From Candidatus Bathyarchaeota archaeon (GTDB lineage: Archaea; Thermoproteota; Bathyarchaeia; TCS64), in assembly GCA_030669135.1 (NCBI GenBank), contig DAOVEE010000106.1:1-6569 (forward strand): 6,569 nt of DNA, given 5' to 3'. A program made the position numbers and the translations under genes. Below the pieces are notes generated by a model that did no database searches, was not told the origin of the DNA, and saw only the letters and a list, made by a program, of their open reading frames with translations. This document shows, piece after piece, positions 1-5,514 of the stretch. How positions within the stretch are numbered: position 1 is the stretch's first letter; every line of letters starts with the position of its first letter.

Positions 1-95
1 GAGCCGCGCCGGGTCTCGTAGCCGTGGAAATCGCGGAGGTTCCAGTCAACTACGCCGGTCCAGTGGATGCCATCCTTGAGCTGGGTGTGTATGAT
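1..95 (-). CDS. fprA: Type A flavoprotein (flavodiiron protein, FprA-like), 5' end only
   Basis: Only the first ~31 codons lie in the window; the gene runs off the left edge. The reading contains GIHWTGVVDWNLRDFHGYE followed by TRRG. This matches the N-terminus of FprA/flavodiiron proteins, which typically read 'GIYWVGAxDWxxRxFHGYxTxRGTTYNAYL' before the metallo-beta-lactamase-like diiron domain. Family members are cytoplasmic and reduce O2 to water or NO to N2O using diiron and FMN centres. The gene follows superoxide reductase on the same strand with a ~78-base gap, consistent with an oxidative-defence operon. The start is odd: an in-frame TGA lies just upstream and no ATG, GTG or TTG follows it. 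The best candidates are ATC (93-95) or ATA (90-92) behind a GGAGG at 101-105. The family call is fairly sure, the start is not. Confidence 0.78.
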   Translation of the reverse strand, partial: MIHTQLKDGIHWTGVVDWNLRDFHGYETRRG

Positions 96-100
96 GCTCT

Positions 101-105
101 CCTCC
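101..105 (-). promoter_or_regulatory. Shine-Dalgarno GGAGG before fprA
   Basis: On the minus strand GGAGG sits 5 bases before an ATC codon and 8 bases before an ATA codon. These are the only plausible initiation sites, because the same frame is closed by TGA just upstream. The motif argues that translation really starts here, with a non-canonical start codon, unless the sequence carries a base error. Confidence 0.5.
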
Positions 106-130
106 TGTCAATACTCAGCAATGATGGCCG

Positions 131-173
131 GCCGCCGTGCCGCGAGGGCGACACGGCAGCGCGTGCTCAGCAC
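131..173 (-). repeat. Tandem inverted repeats between superoxide reductase and fprA
   Basis: Immediately after the superoxide reductase stop there is a perfect short palindrome at 163-173 (GTGCT-C-AGCAC). A second, stronger inverted repeat follows: 152-160 pairs with 131-139 over 9 base pairs (one G-U in the minus-strand RNA) around a 12-base loop. No T-run follows, so a simple terminator is unlikely. An intercistronic hairpin that sets the relative level or stability of the two messages is plausible but unproven. Confidence 0.5.
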
Positions 174-557
174 CTATGCCTCGGCGGCCCAATGGCCGTG
201 GAGGTTGCAGTACTCCCTGGCTTGGAGGATCTTGTCGGCGGTCTTGAACACGGCCACAGGCTCCTCGCCGGGCTTCAGGTACTTCCTGAGGACGCCCTTA
301 TCCGTGTCCAGTGCTATCCACTCGATCCAGTGCGCGTCCATCATGGGGTGCGGGACGCTGCCCACCTTCACGGTCACGCCGCCCGCGTCGGCCTCGATCA
401 CCGGGAGGTGCTTCTCGTAGCCGCCTTCCTCGGTCGTCTTGGCCTCCATGAGCTTCATGGGCTGGCCGCAGCATACAAGCTGCCCCGCGCCCGTGTGGAG
501 CACCTCGACGATGTTGCCGCAGACCTCGCACTTCCATACTTGGTTTAACTCAGTCAC
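174..557 (-). CDS. dfx: Superoxide reductase / desulfoferrodoxin
   Basis: This 127-residue cytoplasmic iron protein reduces superoxide to hydrogen peroxide without making O2. The N-terminal ~35 residues form a desulforedoxin-type Fe(Cys)4 site: C10-x2-C13 and the adjacent pair C29-C30. The catalytic domain follows, with the EKHxP motif at 48-52 (E48, K49, H50), H70, H76, and the C-terminal CNLH with C117 and H120. Together these give the full Fe(His)4Cys centre, so this is the two-centre desulfoferrodoxin form, complete at normal length. Its electron donor is usually rubredoxin; none is in view. Two GTG codons could start it. GTG at 555-557 is preferred because AGGTGA lies 5 bases upstream; GTG at 564-566 overlaps that motif and would add three residues (MNQ). 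It is divergent from the HAD gene and followed by fprA. Confidence 0.93.
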   Translation of the reverse strand: MTELNQVWKCEVCGNIVEVLHTGAGQLVCCGQPMKLMEAKTTEEGGYEKHLPVIEADAGGVTVKVGSVPHPMMDAHWIEWIALDTDKGVLRKYLKPGEEPVAVFKTADKILQAREYCNLHGHWAAEA

Positions 558-562
558 TTGAT

Positions 563-568
563 TCACCT
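563..568 (-). promoter_or_regulatory. Shine-Dalgarno AGGTGA that decides the superoxide reductase start
   Basis: AGGTGA on the minus strand matches the archaeal anti-Shine-Dalgarno and lies 5 bases from the GTG at 555-557. The upstream GTG (564-566) is inside this motif, so the downstream one is the better start. Confidence 0.65.
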
Positions 569-600
569 AGAAATGACGGTATGATCTCCGGAGCTGCGGT

Positions 601-610
601 TAATATATTT
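601..610 (-). promoter_or_regulatory. TATA box for superoxide reductase
   Basis: The minus strand reads AAATATATTA, a strong archaeal box A. Its centre predicts transcription from about 579-580, giving a short leader that includes the AGGTGA Shine-Dalgarno. It lies back to back with the promoter of the HAD gene on the other strand. Confidence 0.6.
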
Positions 611-615
611 GACTG

Positions 616-630
616 CGAAACGGGTTTAAG
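616..630 (+). promoter_or_regulatory. BRE/TATA promoter for the HAD phosphatase, leaderless
   Basis: CGAAAC (616-621, BRE-like) is followed by GGGTTTAAG (622-630, TATA-like). The box centre near 627 places the transcription start at about 652-653, on the ATG itself. No Shine-Dalgarno precedes that ATG, consistent with a leaderless mRNA. Confidence 0.55.
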
Positions 631-651
631 CCCCCGAGGCGTATCTGGGGT

Positions 652-1305
652 ATGCTTCAGGGAGTCCAGCTCATCATATACGATCTCGACGGCGTCCTCA
701 TTGACTCCACCGAGGCCATAGTCGAGGCGTTCGAGCATACTTTGAGAGAGATCGGTGTGGAGTACGAGGAGGAAAAGCTGATGCCCCTGATGGGGCACGG
801 CCTCATACACATACTGGAGAAGGTTCTACCAGAGGAGCACCACGGCAAAGAATGGGAGCTCAGGGAACGATACATACACCACTTCCAGAACTCAGACACC
901 AGACTGACCAAGCTACTCCCCGACGTAGAGAAGACCCTGAGGCTCCTCAAGGAGAGAGGCTACAGGCAGAGCGTCGCCACCAACAAGACCAGCAGCGAGG
1001 CTAAGCGGATACTGATGACCCTAGGGGTGGACGACGTGTTCGACCTCGTCGTGGGCTTCCTCGACGTGCCCAACGCCAAGCCTGCTCCCGACATGATCCT
1101 GTACACCTTGGAGAAGCTCGGCGTGGAGCGGGAGCACGCGGTGTTCGTGGACGACACGGCTTTCGGCCTCAAAGCGGGGGTAGAGGCGGGAGTCAACACA
1201 GTGGGCATAACGACCGGCCACCACACCCGGGAGCAGCTGATGGAGGTACACCCCGACTACGTCGTCGATAGTATGCATGAACTCAAGCGGCTGTTATCAA
1301 AATGA
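652..1305 (+). CDS. HAD-family phosphatase (phosphoglycolate phosphatase-like)
   Basis: This 217-residue protein has the full haloacid dehalogenase motif set: motif I DLDG at 11-14 (nucleophile D11, acid/base D13), motif II with T110 in ATNK, motif III K143 in NAKPAPD, and motif IV VDD at 166-168. A helical C1 cap lies between motifs I and II (~residues 20-85). The NAKPAPDM segment and the size are typical of subfamily IA phosphoglycolate phosphatase or pyrophosphatase PpaX-like enzymes. The reaction expected is Mg-dependent hydrolysis of a small phosphomonoester; the substrate cannot be read from sequence. It is transcribed alone, divergently from superoxide reductase, probably from a leaderless mRNA. 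No gene partner clarifies its role. Confidence 0.88.
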   Translation: MLQGVQLIIYDLDGVLIDSTEAIVEAFEHTLREIGVEYEEEKLMPLMGHGLIHILEKVLPEEHHGKEWELRERYIHHFQNSDTRLTKLLPDVEKTLRLLKERGYRQSVATNKTSSEAKRILMTLGVDDVFDLVVGFLDVPNAKPAPDMILYTLEKLGVEREHAVFVDDTAFGLKAGVEAGVNTVGITTGHHTREQLMEVHPDYVVDSMHELKRLLSK

Positions 1306-1319
1306 TGAGAGCAAGGAAA

Positions 1320-1409
1320 TTACTTATTCCATGTAACTAGGAACAGGGTTTCTCTGTCCTTACCTTGAGTCAAGGCTTCCGTTGACGTGTGGGCTCTGGC
1401 CACCATCAT
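1320..1409 (-). CDS. Possible small protein of 29 residues, unknown
   Basis: A minus-strand ORF starts with two consecutive ATG codons and ends with TAA. It reads MMVARAHTST then EALTQGKDRETLFLVTWNK. It lies 37 bases beyond the CCA end of tRNA-Gly and converges on the HAD gene with a 14-base gap. The sequence TTTTAATCC just after the tRNA could be a weak TATA box and would put transcription near 1417, 8 bases before the ATG. I recognise no family. It could be a real microprotein, a remnant of something inserted at the tRNA, or chance. Confidence 0.25.
   Translation of the reverse strand: MMVARAHTSTEALTQGKDRETLFLVTWNK
1363..1375. repeat. Short perfect inverted repeat CCTTGA-G-TCAAGG
   Basis: A 6-base-pair palindrome with a single central base lies between the HAD gene and tRNA-Gly. 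About 20 bases earlier (1340-1359) a weaker inverted repeat occurs (GGAACAG with CTGTCC, one bulge). It could be a terminator hairpin for either side or an operator half-site pair. It lies inside the possible 29-residue ORF. Confidence 0.35.
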
Positions 1410-1442
1410 TTCATGTGACTGACGCGTTGCTAACTTAGGATT

Positions 1443-1446
1443 AAAA
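1443..1446 (-). terminator. Short T-run after tRNA-Gly
   Basis: On the minus strand TTTTAAT directly follows the encoded CCA end. Archaeal RNA polymerase terminates at T-rich tracts, so this may end or partly end tRNA transcription. Four Ts is weak. Confidence 0.3.
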
Positions 1447-1520
1447 TGGTGCGACTGCCGGGATTCGAACCCGGGCCGTCTGCGTGGCAGGCAGAAATCA
1501 TACCTCTAGACTACAGTCGC
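1447..1520 (-). tRNA. tRNA-Gly(GCC) with encoded 3' CCA
   Basis: The minus strand folds into a full cloverleaf. The acceptor stem GCGACTG pairs with CAGTCGC, a 3-bp D stem GTC/GAT follows, and the anticodon stem TCTGC/GCAGA encloses loop CTGCCAC with anticodon GCC. The variable loop is four bases and the T arm is CCGGG-TTCGAAT-CCCGG. The discriminator is A (1450) and CCA is genomically encoded (1447-1449). No intron is present. It decodes GGC and GGT glycine codons. Confidence 0.96.
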
Positions 1521-1544
1521 TGCAACCCATAAACCAATGTGCCG

Positions 1545-1554
1545 GATATATTTC
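1545..1554 (-). promoter_or_regulatory. TATA box for tRNA-Gly
   Basis: The minus strand reads GAAATATATC, centred about 29 bases upstream of the mature tRNA 5' end. That predicts a start only a few bases before the tRNA, the usual arrangement for archaeal tRNA genes. Confidence 0.6.
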
Positions 1555-1581
1555 TTACTCTCGAACGTGGATCACCGATCT

Positions 1582-1595
1582 CGAAAAGTTATACG
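1582..1595 (+). promoter_or_regulatory. BRE/TATA promoter for the MoxR/vWA operon
   Basis: CGAAAA (BRE) followed by GTTATACG (TATA) is centred near 1591-1592. The predicted start at about 1617-1618 lies 3-4 bases before the ATG at 1621, which has no Shine-Dalgarno. This supports both a near-leaderless mRNA and the 1621 start over the in-frame ATG at 1537. Confidence 0.5.
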
Positions 1596-1620
1596 TAGAA
1601 GCCATAAACAACAAGACGCC

Positions 1621-3279
1621 ATGGTATCCTTCCCCGACGACCACTTGACGTGCCCCAGCTGCAACGCCGTAGTGCCCTGGAGCCATGCGTGCATCAACTG
1701 CGGCCAGGAGCTGCCGCCAAAGCAGCGTGAGGAGGACCCCTTCGACGTCCTAAAGGAGAATCTCAGGGACGAGGAGAACAAGGAGAAGGCCTCCGAGGAG
1801 CTGGAGGCGGTGCTCCCCGAGCCCGCTCCCGAGGAGGAGCCGGAGGGCCGGCTCGCCCAGCACCTGCTCCAGCGGCTGAAGATCCTGGAGATGGCTGACC
1901 GGGGAGAGATCAGCCACGAGGTGTTCAGCAAGCTCTACACGGAGATCATGGAGAAGACCGAGGAGCTCATGGACCAGTACACGGACATCGGGGAGAAGGC
2001 AAACGAAGCCGCCGAGATACTGGCGGAGACCAGAAATCTGGTCGAGCAGAAACAGGGTCAGAGGGAGAGGGGCGAGATCAGTGACGAGGAGTATGCGGAG
2101 GAGCTCGACAGGCTCCGGAACGTCATAGACAAGATCCAGGACAGCATCATGCGGCTGAGGGTGCAGAGGGACGCCCTGGGGTTGGGCGGCGACACGGGGG
2201 AGGACGTGGCCAAGCTGAAGGAGCTGCAGAGGAAGCTGCACCACTACAGGAGCTACCTCCCCGTCATGGTGACGTCGGATTCTGTGCCCAAGTCCATGCA
2301 GGAGACGGTGTACGGGGACCTGTCCCAGATGGTGGATATCCTGGATTCAAACGTGGACTGGGAGTACGTGCACGAGGAGCCCATATACGAGGTGGAAGAG
2401 GGGCCTGAGGAAGAGCACGAGAAGCCTGTAGAGCAGGAGGCGGCGCGGGCCGAGGACGACGACACATTCAGGGAGCTCGTCAAACACGTCAAAGGCCACG
2501 ACGACGAGATAAGGCGGCTCCTCAGGGCGGTCAGGATGAAGGACAACGTGCTCCTGCTGGGGCCCCACGGGGAGGGCAAGACCGAGACCATGCTGCAGCT
2601 CCAGAGGATCATGGGCGGCGTCTACCTCCACTGCAGCGAGGAGGTCACAGAGAGGGAGCTTGTGGCGGGGTTCAACCCCAGCGCCTTCGTGGGAAAGGAC
2701 CCGGTGCACAACGGCGTCCTCATGCAGATAGTGCTCAACGAGGGAAAGGACGCGCCCATAGCCTACATCGACGCCGTGACTAAGCTCCGATCCAAGACGC
2801 AGGTCACCCTCTTCGAGGCCATGAACAGCAAGACCTTCACCAACCCGGTGGATGGGCAGAGGCACAGTCTGCCCGACGGGTTCTGTGTGGTGGCGGCCAG
2901 CGACCTGGACCGCGTAGCACAGGACACGCCGGACCCGGGGCTGCTGGATAGGTTCGGGAAGACCATAATGTGGAGCAGGACCCCCATGGAGAGCATCCAG
3001 GGACTCGTCGCCAGGCACGCGCTTCCCGCACACATATTCGACCTCATAGTCTGGGTGAAGCTTGAGGTGGGCAAGATGAGGTACATGACGCCTGTCAGCG
3101 TCAGGAACCTCATGAAGTTCGCCAAAGAGTATCACGCCTACCGCGACCTGTACCAGAGCCAGGACGAGGTCAAGCAGCTGGCGGTGGACAGGCTCCTCAA
3201 GATGCGTGTCCTCAACCAGTTCGGCGTCGAGGAGTATGAGGAGGCCCGCCGCAGGGTCATGGAGTACACCTGGGAGTAA
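1621..3279 (+). CDS. Zinc-ribbon / coiled-coil / MoxR-type AAA+ protein with degenerate Walker B
   Basis: This 552-residue cytoplasmic protein has three parts. An N-terminal zinc ribbon uses C11, C14, C24 and C27. An acidic, helical coiled-coil region at ~40-215 carries two SHOCT-like repeats (RGEISHEVF near 94 and RGEISDEEY near 150). A MoxR-like AAA+ domain spans ~280-510, with Walker A GPHGEGKT at 314-321, a Walker B region AYIDAVTKL at 381-389, sensor 1 region FCVVAASDL at 421-429, LLDRF with R444 as candidate arginine finger, and sensor 2 R495. Compared with the usual MoxR 'DEINRA', the catalytic Glu is Ala (A385) and the sensor 1 Asn is Asp (D428), so hydrolysis may be weak or absent while nucleotide binding persists. 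The in-frame ATG at 1537 is rejected because it sits in the tRNA promoter. It is followed after 2 bases by a vWA gene, the standard MoxR partner. The substrate is unknown. Confidence 0.85.
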   Translation: MVSFPDDHLTCPSCNAVVPWSHACINCGQELPPKQREEDPFDVLKENLRDEENKEKASEELEAVLPEPAPEEEPEGRLAQHLLQRLKILEMADRGEISHEVFSKLYTEIMEKTEELMDQYTDIGEKANEAAEILAETRNLVEQKQGQRERGEISDEEYAEELDRLRNVIDKIQDSIMRLRVQRDALGLGGDTGEDVAKLKELQRKLHHYRSYLPVMVTSDSVPKSMQETVYGDLSQMVDILDSNVDWEYVHEEPIYEVEEGPEEEHEKPVEQEAARAEDDDTFRELVKHVKGHDDEIRRLLRAVRMKDNVLLLGPHGEGKTETMLQLQRIMGGVYLHCSEEVTERELVAGFNPSAFVGKDPVHNGVLMQIVLNEGKDAPIAYIDAVTKLRSKTQVTLFEAMNSKTFTNPVDGQRHSLPDGFCVVAASDLDRVAQDTPDPGLLDRFGKTIMWSRTPMESIQGLVARHALPAHIFDLIVWVKLEVGKMRYMTPVSVRNLMKFAKEYHAYRDLYQSQDEVKQLAVDRLLKMRVLNQFGVEEYEEARRRVMEYTWE

Positions 3280-3281
3280 AC

Positions 3282-4298
3282 ATGAGCATACTGTTCAGCG
3301 ACGAGTACCCCGTCGTGGTTCTCGCGTTCAGGGTAAGGAACCGCGGGTCGACTTGGCTAGACGGAACCCCCACAGGCCGCATATACGTCGAGAAACGGGA
3401 CATGGAGCAGCAGGTCAGGGAGCTAATAGAGGAGGGAAAGCTGACCCTAGACCCGGAGGGCAGGAGGAAGCCCGTGCTTGTATCCGTGAGGGGAAGCGGC
3501 GGCTTCTACGCAGCCATCCTGGAGGACCCCGAGGCGGTCGAGGCGCAGGCGAGGCCCCCAGAGGAAATGCGTCCAGCTCAGCCAAGCATGCAGCCGGTCA
3601 TCAGCTACGACGAGGAGCGGAACGTGATCCGGCTAATGGAGGAGAACAGGTTCCACGACTTCGTTGAGCTCCTTGAGGCGTATAAACCGATGATCGAGGA
3701 GGACCTAACCGGGTTCGACGGAAGATCCATCCACCCCGTGACCACCAGGACGCTGGTCACAGAGATGAAGACATACAGCAAAAGGCATGGCTCCCGCAGG
3801 GATAGGGGGACGCGCACGGTGGTGCTCCTGGACAGGGGTGTCAGCATGGCTGAACCGTGGAGCTTATGGGAGCAGTACCCCAAGATCATGGTGGCCAAGT
3901 TCCTAGCTAACGCGGTGGCGGCTTCCCACTCCAACGCAGTCGTCTACAGCTTCGGGGAGACTCTGAGGAGGGCGCACAGTCTAGACGACTTGGAGCCGCT
4001 GGACGAGGCGTTAAGACACGTGTCCCTGCTTGAGCCCGAGCGCCTCGTGATACTCACCGACAGCAAACCCGTCCACATCGACGGCGTCGACACCCACAAG
4101 GACTGTGAGAAGGCGGTGAGACTGTTGGACGCGTTTGGAAGGTCAGGAATCCAGACGCTGATATTCACGCTGGGCCAGGACAGGGAGATGGAGACGTTCT
4201 ACGGCCGGCTTGAGCACACGCCGGGTGTCCTAGTCTCGCCGCTTAGGATCGGCGGCGACGTGGTACGCATGATGCGTAGGCTCGCTGAGTGGTTCTAG
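3282..4298 (+). CDS. von Willebrand A-like protein, MoxR partner, degenerate MIDAS
   Basis: This 338-residue protein is encoded 2 bases after the AAA+ gene, with GGGAG at the end of that gene as its Shine-Dalgarno, so the two are probably made together. Residues ~1-85 form a predicted mixed alpha/beta N-terminal domain I do not recognise. A proline-rich linker (~86-105) and a helical segment (~108-165) follow. The vWA-like fold begins at ~178: strand TVVLLD, then D184-R-G-V-S188-M in the place of the MIDAS DxSxS, strand AVVYSFG near 219, and VILTDSKP with D260 in the place of 'LTDGxP'. The middle MIDAS serine is glycine (G186), and the usual GGT threonine motif before the third strand is not seen, so metal binding is doubtful. 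In MoxR/vWA pairs the vWA protein normally bridges ATPase and client. No signal peptide or membrane segment is evident. Confidence 0.8.
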   Translation: MSILFSDEYPVVVLAFRVRNRGSTWLDGTPTGRIYVEKRDMEQQVRELIEEGKLTLDPEGRRKPVLVSVRGSGGFYAAILEDPEAVEAQARPPEEMRPAQPSMQPVISYDEERNVIRLMEENRFHDFVELLEAYKPMIEEDLTGFDGRSIHPVTTRTLVTEMKTYSKRHGSRRDRGTRTVVLLDRGVSMAEPWSLWEQYPKIMVAKFLANAVAASHSNAVVYSFGETLRRAHSLDDLEPLDEALRHVSLLEPERLVILTDSKPVHIDGVDTHKDCEKAVRLLDAFGRSGIQTLIFTLGQDREMETFYGRLEHTPGVLVSPLRIGGDVVRMMRRLAEWF

Positions 4299-4411
4299 AC
4301 TAGCTTCGCGATCCAGCCGGGCAGGGACTCGACGAGACGCCTCATGATGCTGTCGGCGGCCTCGATCCAGACCCTGGAGTCGCCGTAGGCGTCCCCTATT
4401 TCAATAAACGG
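4295..4411 (-). other. Coding-like frame without a start codon, beyond the 3' end of the second HAD gene
   Basis: In a frame shifted relative to the HAD gene, the minus strand reads PFIEIGDAYGDSRVW, then IEAADSIMRRLVESLPG, then WIAKLV, ending at TAG (4295-4297). That stop overlaps the vWA stop on the other strand by two bases. From GGG at 4394-4396 onward about 31 of 33 codons end in G or C, like real genes here, and the peptide looks like an amphipathic helix. No ATG, GTG or TTG occurs in this frame upstream for about 100 bases except an internal ATG that would leave only ~17 residues. It may be a frameshifted C-terminal extension of the HAD protein, a gene with a non-AUG start (for example ATT or ATA), or a remnant. 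Confidence 0.35.
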
Positions 4412-5514
4412 AGCACCGTTGGGAGCTGGTTGACCGAGGTCAGAACCATGGCGCTGCCCGCCTCGAGTAACGCGCTCTTGGTCTCTTCCTTCGCCGCGAC
4501 GCAGCCGAAGACCCCGGCGAAGAGGAAGCCTTCGCCCGCGTTCTCGGCCATCAGCTTGTCGGCCATGGTGTCCCCCACATAGAGGACCCGGTTATAAGGC
4601 CTGAAAGGCTCGGAGGCCCTGAGCAGGGAGTACGGGCTGGGCTTGTGGAGGCTTCCCCCCGTCTCCCTCTCCGCCGCCGCGACGTCGTCGTGCCACACCT
4701 GGGCGGCGGGGTGGAAGCGGCTTAGGATGCCTCCGAGGACGTGTCGAGCCGTGTTGGCGAGGCTCCCAGAGGCTATGCCGAACCTAGGCCCCCCGATGAG
4801 GGCTTCCAGCCAGTCTAGCGCCTTGTCTGCGATCACAACCTTCTCGTTTTCCACGTAGCCCACAGGGGATTCGTTGAACTTGGCCGGGGTTTGGAAGGTC
4901 TCCTGGAACAGCGTCGCTCCTAAAAAGAACTCCTCGAACATTGTGGATACCATGCTCTCCCCCACGTCCCCGGGGTGGCTCAGCGCCCTCTTGACGCCTT
5001 CAAGCTCTGGAAGCAGCTGGGCGTCCACCGACTCGCCTCCTGTCTCGTCTAGCACCCTAGAAAAGTCCATGAGTTTACCGTGCAGCCCGGCGAAGTCTAT
5101 CTTAGCATCGACTCCGTTCTCTTTGATGAACTTGTACCTGCCGTAGACATCGGGGCAATTCAGGGACTCCAAGGCAAGCCTGTTTATGCTTCCGGCTTCA
5201 GGGGACTCCGCGAGGACCCGCATCACTAAGGCGTAGGCCAGCGTCCAATCGTTGTTGAACCCTCCTCTCTGCTTATACGCGGAGTTCAAAGCGCCGTCGA
5301 AGAGGGACTCGGGCAGCGTCCTGCCCGTGAACGCCTCCACAAGGAAGCGCGTGGTCTCCGCCACGGCCTTGACGTAAGACTCGCTGATGTCGATGAGCAC
5401 GCCGTCGCAGTCGAAGACGATCACGTCGATTCGCCTGATCTCGCTCAGTTTGTCGGCGCGGACGTAGGCCGACTGGCTGCCTAGCCGGTACTCGATATAG
5501 TTGGGTTTCAACAC
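4396..5514 (-). CDS. Large HAD-superfamily phosphatase-like protein (subfamily IA, TIGR01548-like)
   Basis: This 372-residue protein has all four HAD motifs: DCDGVL with D35 and D37, S249 in IASGS, K291 in LHKPSPY, and VGDTMAD with D315 and D319. A very long insertion of ~200 residues lies between motifs I and II, including the GGFNNDW segment (84-90). From memory that segment is characteristic of an uncharacterised archaeal HAD-IA group. A Mg-dependent phosphatase is expected; the substrate is unknown, though the related group has been linked to histidinol-phosphate chemistry only by gene context. The GTG start (5512-5514) is the first start after an in-frame TGA, and it overlaps a small upstream ORF by 7 bases, suggesting translational coupling. 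Its C-terminal LTSVNQLPTVLRLLK looks like a normal end, but coding-like sequence continues in another frame. Confidence 0.82.
   Translation of the reverse strand: MLKPNYIEYRLGSQSAYVRADKLSEIRRIDVIVFDCDGVLIDISESYVKAVAETTRFLVEAFTGRTLPESLFDGALNSAYKQRGGFNNDWTLAYALVMRVLAESPEAGSINRLALESLNCPDVYGRYKFIKENGVDAKIDFAGLHGKLMDFSRVLDETGGESVDAQLLPELEGVKRALSHPGDVGESMVSTMFEEFFLGATLFQETFQTPAKFNESPVGYVENEKVVIADKALDWLEALIGGPRFGIASGSLANTARHVLGGILSRFHPAAQVWHDDVAAAERETGGSLHKPSPYSLLRASEPFRPYNRVLYVGDTMADKLMAENAGEGFLFAGVFGCVAAKEETKSALLEAGSAMVLTSVNQLPTVLRLLK

Noticed and set aside
24..548. Plus-strand open frame of 174 codons over superoxide reductase and fprA
   Set aside because: It is antisense to two conserved genes and its composition is a mirror of their codons. 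No promoter or ribosome site supports it.
1537..1620. N-terminal extension of the AAA+ protein from the ATG at 1537
   Set aside because: These 28 codons overlap the tRNA promoter and the operon's own BRE/TATA, and they read as non-coding. The ATG at 1621 directly precedes the zinc ribbon.
2347..3135. Long open frame of 262 codons on the minus strand inside the AAA+ gene
   Set aside because: It lies antisense to a clearly coding AAA+ domain with intact motifs. The peptide is rich in Leu, Val, His and Pro, as expected of the complement of GC-rich codons, and shows no recognisable domain.
3206..3667. 153-codon plus-strand frame across the AAA+/vWA junction
   Set aside because: It is an Arg/Gly-rich shifted frame of two well-supported genes, with no independent signal.
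4345..4398. Read-through of the HAD TAG as pyrrolysine or by suppression
   Set aside because: The strictly in-frame continuation after TAG reads GTPTATPGSGSRPPTAS and then stops, which looks like shadow sequence. The coding-like tail is in a different frame, so read-through does not explain it.
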